Assembly (NCBI GenBank): GCA_003427395.1
Contig: BFEA01000084.1
Location: forward strand, 3,134,558-3,163,580
Direction of reading: 5' to 3'
DNA from: Chara braunii
Lineage: Eukaryota; Streptophyta; Charophyceae; Charales; Characeae
DNA: 29,023 nt
Position numbers and translations under genes: made by a program. Under the pieces are notes generated by a model that was given only the letters and a program-made list of their open reading frames with translations, ran no database searches and was not told the origin of the DNA. Shown here piece after piece: positions 1 to 9,585 of the stretch. The stretch's first letter is position 1. Each line of letters opens with the position of its first letter.

Positions 1-19
1 CCCTCCCTCCCTCCCTCCC
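1..19. repeat. (CCCT)n microsatellite at window edge
   Basis: Four and a half copies of CCCT/CCTC run up to the integrase remnant. This is a simple repeat with no coding signal. Confidence 0.8.
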
Positions 20-25
20 ACGTGA

Positions 26-1565
26 CTTTGCTTTTTCACCAGAGAGCCCCATATTTGTGTTACCTCCACTGGACAGCTACGTGTCCCGGCAGTAGCAGAG
101 TTCCATGACCAGGCAGTTGTCCGTCATATGGGCTTCCACAAGACGTTGGCTCGTGTGAGCCGCCTGTACGTCTGGCCGAAGCGCAAGGACTTTGTGAACG
201 ACTACGTCGCAGAGTGTCCCACCTGTCAGGAGGTGAACAGTGCGAACCACCTACCTTATGGTTTGCTCCAGCCTCTTCCTATCCCTGAGGGTCGTTGGCA
301 GTCCATCTCGATGGACTTTATCGGTCCTCTTCGTCCTTCGACCCCCCGCGGTCATGATGCTATCCTGGTCGTCGTCGACCGCTTCACGAAGTGTGCACGC
401 TTTGTTCCGTGCCGCTATGCCATCAGTGCATGAGAGGTCGCCGACATCGTGTTTGACCGAGTCGTGCGTGACCACAGCTTACCTCTGAGCATCATATCTG
501 ACCGTGACCCGCGCTTTACCAGCCAATTCTGGCGACGGTTCCACGAGGTTTACGGCACCCAGCTCCACTTCTCCTCGTCTTACCATCCCCAGACTGATGG
601 TCAGACCAAGGTCACGAACAAGAGATATTCTCCGAAAGATTGTTCGTGACGAACAGCAGTGGGATCTTCATCTTGCCCACGCGGAGATAGCCTACAACCA
701 CGCCGTTTCGCCAACCACGGGGATGTCACCTTACTATTGCGACCTCGGCTATCACCTTCGTGTTCCCGCGGACTTCCTTCGACCGTCGCAGTTGTACCTC
801 GACACGAGTTGTCCCACGCTGGATGATTAGGTTGCACACATTACGTCAATCATGAAGACCGCACATGAGCACATAACCGCTTCCTAGACTCGCATTGCAG
901 CACATGCGAACCGATCGATGATGGATCATCCATTCAAAGTCGATGATGAGGTGCTTATCGACGCCCACCACTTACAGCTCGAAGCGGACACGCTTCGCAA
1001 GTTTCGGCGTCGCTTCTTTGACCCATGCTGTATCCTCCAGGCCGTCGATTCTGATACGGCTTCTAGCCCGGTCAGCTTCCGTGTGAAGCTGTCCGACTAC
1101 CTACGTCAGGCTCGTGTGCACGATGTCTACCACGCCTCGTTACTGCGTCCCTAGTACCGCAGACCGTCTGAGTGTTTCGTTGGACGAGCATACGAGCGCC
1201 CTCCACCCATCATGGTGGACGGCCACGAGGAGTTCCTTGTTTCAGACATCATTGGTCGCCGAGTCACCGACGACAATCCTCCTCACGTCGAGTATCTCGT
1301 ACGTTGGAAGGGTTACCCTGATGAGGAGGCTACCTGGGAACCCCTCGAGCACTTGCAGCAAGCTCGCATGTTGGTGCGTGTCTATGACCGTCCTCGTCGT
1401 GCTGGGTTCACTGCTCCTCCTCAACCCACTGACCCTCCTCCTCCCCCGGCTGAGGAGACCACTGAAGTCGAGCCTACTCCATCTGAGGCAGACCTTCAGC
1501 AGCAGCCGGATGCTTCTAAGTGTCCACGACGCACTCGTCGTCGTCGTGCTCAATACGACGATTGA
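26..1565 (+). pseudogene. Ty3/gypsy chromovirus pol fragment: integrase plus chromodomain, decayed
   Basis: This is the 3' end of a Ty3/gypsy polyprotein. The frame is open from about base 26. It shows the HHCC zinc-binding domain (His near 104 and 125, CPTC near 210-221). The DDE core follows, with the first Asp in SMDFIGPL near 310-333, the second in SDRDPRF near 495-515, and HPQTDGQT near 585-605. After a linker comes a chromodomain at 1224-1350 (EFLVSDIIG, then VEYLVRWKGYPDEEATWEP), which identifies a chromovirus. A Pro/Glu-rich and Arg-rich tail ends at the TGA of 1563-1565. The copy is dead: in-frame stops lie at 431-433 (TGA), 828-830 (TAG), 885-887 (TAG) and 1152-1154 (TAG), and an apparent one-base insertion near 616-625 shifts the frame. 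The RT and 5' LTR would lie outside the window. The family call is firm; finer lineage is not. Confidence 0.93.
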
Positions 1566-2315
1566 CTCTGACTTACCTTCCCACGTCTTTGACTTCTCAG
1601 TAGTACTCCATCCACCCCAGTTTTGCTACTTCAGCTCGTCGACGTTGCGGCTCTTCCTCGACAGCATTCCAGACTTCTCATCATGGACGTCATCGGCAGC
1701 TTCATGGACTTCGTCACGATCAGCTCTGCCTACTTCAGACGTCGTCTCTCTCTTACCACTTTACCCTATACAGTACCATTGTTATGTCGCATGATGGTCT
1801 CCCTTTAGCCGGGTTCCTCTGAGTTGGGCTCTCCCTTGGTACACGCATAGGCATCGGGACCGTAGCGTTGCCCTAGCTTCCCATCTTATGGATCTAGCTC
1901 CGACTTCCCGCACTTTAGGAGTCATTTGCATGATTCCCTTACCCATCACTTTTCCTACCCTCTGGCGGCTCTCTCACGCCCTAGTTAGGCAGCCTTGCAT
2001 GCTTCATCTAGGTGCGCCCAGTATACCAGGTTCCCTTGTTCCCTTGCATGGTCGACCTCCATAGCGGTCACCCCTTTAGTCGAGCATTACCCGCCCTGAT
2101 GGTCTATCTATTAGGGTCATTGGTTCTGTTCGCTCCCAGTTCCCTACCCTTATTGAGCCTGATGACATGTGTTCCCTCTGTCACTATGTGTGGATGCCCT
2201 TACGAGTTTTCGACCCCTAGGCTGCATTCGTCACCCTCACAGACCATCCCACCCTTTGGTTTGAGACACACTTCTCCTGTGACATATGGTTGTCTTGTTG
2301 TTGCTTTGTTGCTCT

Positions 2316-2437
2316 CAGACTGAGGCTACTGCCTCTGACATTTCTAGGATTTAGATGTTCTATTTTTGCTGTTTTTAGGACTTATACACTAGTCAGTTGT
2401 TCCCAGACTGAGGCTACTCCCTCCAACATTCTAGGAT
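2316..2437 (+). repeat. Diverged direct repeat, about 88-bp spacing
   Basis: CAGACTGAGGCTACT occurs at 2316-2330 and again at 2404-2418. In both places it is followed by a similar stretch ending in CTAGGAT. It looks like an old local duplication. Confidence 0.7.
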
Positions 2438-2460
2438 CTAGTTGGCATTACTTTCTGCTT

Positions 2461-2532
2461 TCCTATGACATGTATGCTAGTTAGTTGCTTCTGTTTTCCT
2501 AGGACATGTATGCTAATTAGTTGCTTTTGTTT
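2461..2532 (+). repeat. Two tandem 36-bp units
   Basis: Units at 2461-2496 and 2497-2532 differ at three positions. Each contains GACATGTATGCTA. The function is unknown, and the location is consistent with LTR or 3' UTR sequence. Confidence 0.85.
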
Positions 2533-2595
2533 TCACTTAGGCTGTTAGTTGTGACATTGTTGTTTTTGTGATATTTTATATCCTAGGTTGCATCG

Positions 2596-3790
2596 CATGG
2601 ACTCAGCATGGAGTTTGCTCCGCATCCTAGACTGAGGGGAACTGATTACTCAAGGGTGTTAAGGAAGTGGAGATGGCTTTCTCTAGCTGGGGCTGAGGAA
2701 TTTAACTGGTTGCATATCGATTCCACTCAGGGGGGCAGCACAGAGAGAGAAGGAGAGGAAGAGGGGGAAAGAGGCAGGGGAGGAGAGGGGAAGTTGAATC
2801 TACATCAAGGGTTATCATCATCAATATCATCATCAAAAGAAGCAGCATCTATATCATTAGTTTTTTTTGAAAAATCCTCTGATTGCGTTTCATTAGAATA
2901 TGAGAGAAGGTAAGTGGGAAAGGTGGGAAAAACTGAAACTCTATAAGGGCATCGCAAGGTGGGAAGTGATGCTCTGTTAGGAGCGAAAGTAGATGAGGGT
3001 TTGCGCTAATCTGGGGCTGATAATCCGGCGGTGGCAGATTAGGGCAACAACTTGATGGGTCATACTTAGGAGGGAATGGTAGGACCTAATGGTGAGTATG
3101 GCTGTAAGTGGGACTGTCCTACGTTGGACCTGAAAAAGACTACTCATCAGGGAGGTTCATTTCAGTTGAGGCAACAAGGGGTGAGAAGGAACAATGAGGG
3201 GAAGAAGAATAAAATTCATATCTACTGACGTCAATCATTATCATCACCACCCTCATCAGATATGACATCTGCTGGGGACTCAACTAAATCAAATCCTTTA
3301 TTTTTAGGTATTATTATCTATTTTGTTGATTGTCTGATTGAGTTGTGAATACGCACTTGCCTAGGTCGAGTTGATGCCAGAACGACGCTGACCGGTGTTG
3401 GGGCATCGCCCTGTAACCTAAACTACTAGGATCTTGAGGTCTTGTAGAGAGATCTGGGGATTGCTGAGGGAGAAAGGTAATTCACTAATTTGACAGACGG
3501 TAAGAATCCTGTTGACGATGGTCGGAGTTGGGGCGGGTAGCATTGCCCTGTAAATTAGCTAAATAGAGGGTGTGAGACTGGGCAGAGGTGGGATTGGCAC
3601 ATAGCACAACAACATCAGATGATAATTGTCGGAATTGGTAGAAATATATGGAATTAGGATAGAGTTCCATGTTGTAGTTTTGAGTAGAGAACATTATGAT
3701 TATCCTTCCTGATCACTCTTCCTTATTGGCTAGTACTGAGAGTGTGACTGGTCAGATCATGATTCTGATTAGCAGAAAATCATCAGTTTT
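2596..3790. other. About 1.2 kb without a recognisable gene
   Basis: Short open frames here have no recognisable domain. The stretch contains a purine-rich G/A block at about 2742-2793, which could be a retroelement polypurine tract or a simple repeat. It also has ATC-rich stretches near 2813-2838 and two weakly similar GTTGGGGC...GCCCTGTAA segments near 3397-3420 and 3529-3555. It may be older transposon debris. Confidence 0.4.
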
Positions 3791-3821
3791 AGCATCATCA
3801 TCATCATCTTCATCATCATAT
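3791..3821 (+). repeat. (CAT)n-type microsatellite
   Basis: Repeated CAT/ATC triplets have one T substitution. This is a simple repeat. Confidence 0.75.
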
Positions 3822-3887
3822 GTTGTTCACCCCGAGTGGAATGTGAGGACCCCGTCCTCAATATTCTCATATATTAATACAAGCCTA

Positions 3888-3890
<3 letters not shown>

Positions 3891-3955
<65 letters not shown>
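3891..3955 (+). repeat. 65-base poly(A) tract
   Basis: This is an uninterrupted run of 65 A. It could be the tail of a reverse-transcribed insertion, but I see no element body immediately 5' of it that I can identify. The true length may differ because homopolymers this long are poorly resolved by sequencing. Confidence 0.85.
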
Positions 3956-3962
<7 letters not shown>

Positions 3963-4145
3963 TGTTTGGCACACCTAGAAAAATATATTACAAAACTACT
4001 ACTTGGCCCAACTGAAGAAAAGAAAATGATGCTTATATGCCAGCGCATTTATAGGGGGTCGCTGCAACAAACGCCCGATCGCTCCAAACTTCAAATAAAA
4101 CAACAGAAAAAAAAAGAAAGAAAAAACAAAAATATTCTACTTGGG

Positions 4146-4390
4146 GAAAAAAAAAAAAAAAAATCATCACGCGCAGGGGAGGGGAGTTCTTTCTATCTCT
4201 CTCTCTATATATATTATATATATTATATATATTATATATATATATATTATATATATTATATATATTATATATATATATATTATATATATATTATATATAT
4301 ATGTATATGTGTGTGTGTGTGTGTGCACGCGGATCGAAAGTTCAACATGGGAACGGGGAGATTCATTTCAATTTTGCAATATCGAACCAC

Positions 4391-4469
<79 letters not shown>

Positions 4470-4555
4470 GAGGGACATTTTGGCCCCCCATATGGCACGC
4501 ATTCAGAATTTGAATCGATTTATTTTTATTTTTATTTTTATTTTTTATTTTTTAT
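4146..4555. repeat. Low-complexity cluster: A-tract, (TA)n, (GT)n, (GA)n, (TTTTA)n
   Basis: An A-tract (4146-4163) is followed by (TA)n with regular interruptions (about 4207-4308), (GT)n (about 4309-4325), (GA)n (about 4394-4466, some 36 dinucleotides) and (TTTTA)n (about 4520-4555). Long open frames across it are artefacts of simple repeats. It sits just outside the 5' LTR of the large element that begins at 4654. Confidence 0.9.
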
Positions 4556-4866
4556 TGCAAGAAAAAGGGATCATATCATTGATAGTCGGGAAATGGGCCC
4601 GGCATCCCTCACATGAACATCGCAGCCAAGTGGGGTTGGACAAGGCATTCCGGTGTCGGGCGGCTACAATGCTACGCCGCCCTTTACTTCCTTTCAAATA
4701 GCACGCAACGACAACCCCACTCGACAGTATTCTACCTGGCCGGGCTTCATCGACCATGAGACGGACCGACACTGGGACCGACGGGGTTACCAACAATTAT
4801 CAACCATGCGGTGAGACGACATGCCGGAGAACGGCGAGGCGATATCGTCGCTCGACGTTATTTTTA

Positions 4867-4890
4867 CATGGTCGGGACACACCGACCATG
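4867..4890 (+). promoter_or_regulatory. Perfect 9-bp stem-loop in LTR U3, one of three related units
   Basis: CATGGTCGG is followed by a 6-base loop and CCGACCATG. Related copies lie at about 4735-4758 (degenerate) and 4929-4950, each followed by an ACCGACNC-like sequence. The units recur in the 3' LTR (minus strand, about 20815-21030). A repeated dyad upstream of the TATA-like box suggests a protein-binding or enhancer module; that role is inferred. Confidence 0.55.
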
Positions 4891-5344
4891 AAGCAGACCG
4901 ACGCTGAAAACAAGGGGCCTACTTTATCTGGTCGGGACTCACCGACCATGGCACGGGCCGACACCGCGGGCAAGAGGCCATTGGGCCAGTCGAATTCTCT
5001 TCCTAAGGGGCGGTCCCGCTAGGATGCGAGGCTCGCCTAGGATTGATTGAGTGATGGGCCCTATTTTCACGTATGGGGGTCGCCTGGATTTTCCCCTAAG
5101 AGCGGTACCACTGCTGCATGGGGACCGCATAGGCCCGGGCAGGCCTGAGACAGGCTCGGGGACAGCTACGATACAAGGGCGCTGCAAGGGGCCCGGTTCC
5201 CAATGGGAAGGCCCTTTTCGCCAGGGACTTTTCAAAGGCCCAATCAGGCTCGGGCATACGGTCAGTACCGGGGCGCTGCAAGTTGTCGGCTGCCACAGAA
5301 CACAGGAGGACCAAGGTTCGTACTCCGAGAGGGGCTCGACAGAG

Positions 5345-5352
5345 CATATAAG
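5345..5352 (+). promoter_or_regulatory. Putative LTR TATA box
   Basis: CATATAAG is the best TATA-like motif in an otherwise GC-rich stretch, about 690 bp from the LTR start. It is preserved in the other LTR at 20428-20435 (minus strand). If used, transcription would start near 5375-5385, giving a very long R-U5 leader of about 2.6 kb. Confidence 0.5.
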
Positions 5353-6069
5353 CCGAACCGAGCCCAGGCACGGGACATTCGGGACGTGCGAGCTTCAGGC
5401 GCACGGGACTACGGGGAGACGGACCTCAGGCGCACGGCAAGAGCGCACAGGAAGAGCGCCCGCACGACAGACAGGTACGGGAGAGAGAGAGAAGGACGAG
5501 ACTTCGCACGTACAGAGGACAGACGCACAGGAGAGGGGCGGGGCACCACGAGACATTAGGCACGCACAGACGAGGCGTAGATGAAGGTCATGCGCTCGGG
5601 GACGTCACTCACGAACGAAGCGCGGACGAAGACTGCCTGCGCGCGAAGGGACAGAGCCGCAGGGGGAGCCTCGCGCACCTGCGCCCACCCGTGCGCGAAG
5701 GGAAGAACCAAGGGAGAATAGCGCGCACCTGAGCGCACCTGCGCTCATAGGGAGAGATCTGCAAGGGGGACCGCGGGCACCCGCGCATGCCTGCGGGTGA
5801 TGAGAGAGAGCGAGGGAGCACACACCAGCGCGCACATAGCGTGCAAGCGGGAGAGATCAGAGGAGCTCGGGTGCACCAACACACTCGCACCCGCGCGCGA
5901 CTGCAGGGAAGGCCCGGGAGGGGGACACTGCGCATCACTGCGCGCATGTTTGCGCACCTGCGCGAGCACCTGCGCGCACCTGTGCACTACGGAACGGGAC
6001 AGGGGGGATGGCTGCGCACAATCCCGCTCCTTCACGCACTGCTGATTGGGACGAGACGGGCAAGGTCGT

Positions 6070-6219
6070 GACAGCGCGCCTAAGCACGCGCACACGCATG
6101 AGTCACGCGGGTTGGTCGAGACAGCGCGCCTAAGCGCGAGCACACGTGTGGGCCACGCGGCTTGGTCGAGACAGCGCGCCTAAGCGCGCGCACACGCGTG
6201 AGCCACGCGGTCTGGTCGA
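6070..6219 (+). repeat. Three tandem 50-bp units in the 5' LTR
   Basis: Units start at 6070, 6120 and 6170 with GACAGCGCGCCTAAG and end with TTGGTCGA-like sequence. A degenerate fourth unit follows. The 3' LTR has four regular units, so the array changed copy number after insertion. Confidence 0.88.
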
Positions 6220-6889
6220 GACAGAGCGCGCGAGAGCACGCACACACGCACCAGTGCGCTACTGCGGGAAGGGGCAGGGGAGTTGAGCGCCAGCGGGCAC
6301 CCACCGCGCACCATCGAGACAAGAAGGGAGGGGCAACGGTGAGCTCCGGAGCGTCCGTGTGGCACACGACAGCGCACCAGCCAATCTGAATGGGGGCCAC
6401 GCCTCTGCGCATCTACACGTTCACGCGGGCGGACGGGAGCACCCTCGTACTTGTGTTTTGCTTGGATAGCGGGGGGCGCCGTACCGTGAGCATTGCAATG
6501 CGCGCATTTGTGCGCTCCGTGAACAGTCGGAGGAGTTTGTACACAGATAAGCTCGGGTCTGCGTACAGTCGCGGATGATCGTATTAGCGAGCGGGTAGTG
6601 CGCGCCCAGTCGGGCCCTGTTGGGATACAAGGTGTAGGGCGACAGGGCACGGTCTGGGTTATATGAACGGGGGTTATCAGGCGCAACCGGACATTGGGCG
6701 AGAGGCTTTTCGCGTGGTTAGACCACTGGGCCGAGCCGGGCTTTTGGGCCGTCAAATCACCGGGTACTTTACCTCTCGCGGACCGAACGGGCTCTTCGAG
6801 CGTGTGACAGGCCATCAGTCTGAGCGGACTTTGGGCGTTATCCGGTCAAGGGGGCATTTCACCGAAGAGGGGAGAGGGAGCACTTTAAC

Positions 6890-7375
6890 ACAGGGTGTTT
6901 TACCGAAGGGGTGTTTTACGGAAGAGCACTTTACCGGGACAGCGCCTTGCGGGAGGGACACTCTACCTGGCGGATTCTTTTATCGGGCGGACTCGTTTAC
7001 TGAGCGGACATATTTGCCAAGCGGATACATTTACCGGGCGAACTTTACCGGCTGGGTATTTTACCGAGCAGCCACATTACCGGGCGGATTCTTTTACCTG
7101 GCGGACTCGTTTACTCAGCGGATACATTTACCGAGCGGATACATTTACCGGGTGGGTACTTTACCGAGCGGACGTTTTACCGAGAGGACGTTTTACCGAG
7201 CGGACATTTTATCGAGCGAACATTTTACCGAGCGGGGATTTTACCGAGCGGACGTTTTACCGAACGGTCACTTTTACCGATCGGGCATTTTATCGAGCGG
7301 ATATTTTACCGAGCGGACATTTTACCGGGCGATCATTCTTTTACCGAGCGGACATTTTCACCGCATTTTACCGAA
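6890..7375 (+). repeat. 16-bp tandem array in LTR (TTTTACCGAGCGGACA)n
   Basis: The unit TTTTACCGAGCGGACA repeats with a 16-bp period and occasional 17-bp steps. It is most regular at 7160-7340 and degenerate upstream. Because three units make 48 bases, every frame reads a repeating 16-residue peptide without stops, which explains the long ORFs here. One breakpoint of the internal inversion fell inside this array in the 3' LTR. Confidence 0.88.
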
Positions 7376-7394
7376 GGGACACTATCCCGAAGAG

Positions 7395-7540
7395 GTACTT
7401 AGTGAAGCGGGCTTTCGGAAGGGGTACGTCCGAAAGGGGCTTCTCGAAGGGGTACCTTCGTGAAGAGGGATTTCCGAAGGGGTACGTCCGAAGGGGGCTT
7501 TTCGAACGGGCACTTTCGTGGAGCAGGCTTTCGAGGAGGC
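7395..7540 (+). repeat. About 29-bp tandem array near LTR 3' part
   Basis: About five units have the pattern GTACGTCCGAAGGGGGCTTT or GTACCTTCGTGAAGAGGG, alternating two subtypes. The other LTR (from about 23034) lacks part of the first unit, so this is a second site of indel difference between the LTRs. Confidence 0.75.
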
Positions 7541-8008
7541 GCACCCGAACTATGGTCACGGTGGATCTGGAGCTTTGGCCCCGATGGGCGAGGGAGGCTA
7601 CTTCCAACACTGAGAGTTCGAGCACTGTTCCTTGGGATCGACGAGCGCGTTACAGGCGTTACCCAATCGGGAGGAGGATTAGACGACGTTTGTTGACTAG
7701 ATCTGTAGGGACTCAGACGGACTTTCCTGATACAAGGGTGAGGTGTACGGCTGGGGTCGGGACGAGTGTTTCCCATCCCATTGTGTTGGACTGAATGGAA
7801 CTACTTCTATTATTTCTGCCAGACAGTGTTTCGTGAGTTTCTTCTTGCATTGGTCGCAGTCGGTTACGGTACTTGTATTCGTTGATGTGGACTGACATGT
7901 TTTGTGCAGGTTACAGGAGCCCCGACCGACCCTCCCACGGGTGACAGACGCGGCGCGAGGCATAAGGTTCGGACGGCGTGCCGGCATACCCCTTCTACCG
8001 GTCGACAG

Positions 8009-8026
8009 TGGCGCCGTTGCCAGGGA
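8009..8026 (+). promoter_or_regulatory. Primer binding site, tRNA-Asp type
   Basis: TGGCGCCGTTGCCAGGGA lies one base after the 5' LTR. It matches the tRNA-Asp-type primer binding site known from several plant Ty3/gypsy lineages such as Athila, apart from an A where that site has G. The difference fits CpG decay (CG to CA). It fixes the plus-strand orientation of the element. Confidence 0.85.
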
Positions 8027-8873
8027 AGGCTGCCTCTCGGAACTTCAGTCCGTCTGTAACCGCGGGGATGTGAGAGGATCAGGACAGGGATGTGACTGGG
8101 ACTGGGCAAGCGGAGGAGGCTGAGCAGTTGGCCAGTGGTCTGAATGCCCAAGTCAGACGTTGTACAGTACGGGCACGAGCGGGCAGCCGATACCCCCATC
8201 GACCTATGATCGACGTTCACCGGTGAGATTGTGATTTCTGCATGTCGTGGTTTCGCCGATTCCTGCTTTCTTCTCGTCTTTCATGTATTTCATTCATGTT
8301 GCCTTTCTTGTGATCGAGGGATATCATTTTGATTTTCCCTACCCTTTGGTCAGTCCACCCAGATATTGAATCTAAGAGAGAGAATCGTGAGCAGGGGATG
8401 ACTTGAAGGGACTGAAGGGGAGGGGAGAAGCGCCCCGGATTTGCAAGGAGTTGGGCACGGACTAGACAGGTTAGTCGATTTTGATGGATATCAGGGGGGA
8501 TTGATACACAGCACAAGTCGGGATGTAAGACCATGCCTGAGGTGGGCCGAGTAGAGGCATGAATAGGAGTGAGGATGCACGAGTGAGACACCGCCTCCCT
8601 ATTCGCGTGTGACTTCGGTCCACCCTAGAGCACATGAGTTGGCCGGCTCGTGCTCAGGTCGCGACAGGGAAGGTAGGCCAGCGACGATGGCACATTGATC
8701 CGACCTCCTTCTTGACACGAGGGTAGGAAGAGAGACGCCAGAGGGCGGTTCTGTTCTAGGCCTGTTGACGTCTTGAAGGGATACAGGGGTGATCAGAGGA
8801 GGTCTGTCGTGGGGGTCTGTGAGCTCAACAGTCTGAGAGTGGCACAGGGAGTGACATACTGAGAGAGAACCGT
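8027..8873 (+). other. Leader between primer binding site and first ORF
   Basis: About 850 bp contain no frame I can support as coding. This is probably the untranslated leader with packaging signals; no specific motif is recognised. Confidence 0.5.
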
Positions 8874-9503
8874 TTGTTATTTTGCTTAGGAATGGTTTAC
8901 ATCGAATCGGAGTTTCGAATACATCTCGTTGAATGGAGCGGCTTCTGTGACATCATTAGTCTTCCTTTGGAAGGATCGAGCAAGTATAGGTCGTCCGAAC
9001 AGCGAGGTCTAGTCATACGCGAGGGCGTCTTCCTGTGGGTGAGAATTGAGGCGAAGCCTAGAGTGTGTGTTAGAAGGGTCAGGGCTAGCGAACCCCTTCG
9101 CGCAGAAGTGAACGTTAGATTATATCTCTCAGACCAGGAGTGGAGGTATCTAGTGATAGAGACNGTTAGAAGGGTCAGGGCTAGCGAACCCCTTCGCGCA
9201 GAAGTGAACGTTAGATTATATCTCTCAGACCAGGAGTGGAGGTATCTAGTGATAGAGACTGCCCGTCGTTGTCACACTCTCTTATGCCTGACATCATTAG
9301 CAAGTAGATTCGGTGCGAGAGTGTTCAGTGAGTTTGTGGAGAGGAGTGGAGCCGACTCGGTAGCCTTCTACACGGTGCGTTTTGCGTACGACTGGGAGCT
9401 GCCTAGAGCTACGTCTGTGAGAGCGGTTATTGTTCCTAGATTCCTCACAGGAGTAGTCTTTGCCGATGAGGAGAGACATCAGAGGCTACTAGCTGTAGTG
9501 TAG
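8874..9503 (+). CDS. Unrecognised retroelement ORF (inflated by an assembly duplication)
   Basis: This open frame follows the leader and starts MLFCLGMVYIESEF. It spans the single N at 9164, where 95 bp is repeated exactly on both sides. Because 95+1 is divisible by 3, the frame stays open, but about 32 residues are probably counted twice and the real product would be about 177 residues. No domain is recognised; it is a mixed, slightly basic sequence with no membrane segment or catalytic motif. It lies where typical Ty3 elements have no gene, before gag, so it belongs to an extra-ORF region. The start codon is uncertain. Confidence 0.45.
   Translation: MLFCLGMVYIESEFRIHLVEWSGFCDIISLPLEGSSKYRSSEQRGLVIREGVFLWVRIEAKPRVCVRRVRASEPLRAEVNVRLYLSDQEWRYLVIEXVRRVRASEPLRAEVNVRLYLSDQEWRYLVIETARRCHTLLCLTSLASRFGARVFSEFVERSGADSVAFYTVRFAYDWELPRATSVRAVIVPRFLTGVVFADEERHQRLLAVV
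9069..9259 (+). other. Assembly artefact: 95-bp direct repeat around a single N
   Basis: 9069-9163 and 9165-9259 are identical and separated by one N (9164). This is the signature of two overlapping contig ends joined without merging. Confidence 0.85.
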
Positions 9504-9585
9504 AGGGCGACGCAGTTCAAGATAACTATCGTCGAGCTAGCCTGGTTACTTACCTACTGTCTAGACAATTCCCACGCGTAGACAG

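Larger units (their letters stand above)
1566..2595 (+). other. Non-coding tail of the chromovirus (3' UTR and possibly LTR)
   Basis: No convincing gene is present. The stretch follows directly after the chromodomain ORF, so it is probably the element's 3' untranslated region and perhaps LTR. With no second LTR copy in the window, the boundary cannot be placed. Two short internal duplications lie near its end and are listed separately. Confidence 0.5.
4654..8007 (+). repeat. 5' LTR (3354 bp)
   Basis: The LTR starts TGTCGGGCGG and ends CGACA, with TG...CA termini. It matches, in two pieces, the 3' LTR: 4654-7327 corresponds to the minus strand of 18324-21111, and 7335-8007 to the plus strand of 22973-23702. 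It is exceptionally long and GC- and CpG-rich, and is built from several tandem arrays (stem-loop units, 50-bp, 16-bp and about 29-bp repeats). A conserved TATA-like box lies at 5345-5352. Long open frames inside it are products of the tandem repeats; I see no protein family. Confidence 0.92.

Noticed and set aside
1318-1326. CTGATGAGG on the plus strand as a hammerhead core
   Set aside because: It lies in the chromodomain coding frame and has no matching GAAA and stems.
1114-1794. 226-residue plus-strand ORF overlapping the chromodomain
   Set aside because: It is in a different frame from the recognisable chromodomain and has low-complexity Ser/Leu content typical of a shadow frame.
3140-3262. 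CTGATGAG boxes on the minus strand (near 3143-3150 and 3252-3259) as further hammerhead candidates
   Set aside because: No GAAA box follows after a plausible stem II, and no stem I or III can be drawn.
4207-4308. CRISPR-like regular array in the interrupted TA tract
   Set aside because: It is a dinucleotide microsatellite with periodic interruptions; there are no unique spacers.
3696-4701. Open frames of 257 and 186 residues across the simple-repeat cluster
   Set aside because: They consist of poly-Lys, Tyr-Ile and Arg-Glu runs from A, TA and GA tracts, so are not real genes.
6663-7794. Long ORFs (266 and 299 residues) in the LTR as a protein gene
   Set aside because: They arise from stop-free 16-bp and about 29-bp tandem repeats, are open in overlapping frames, and match no domain.
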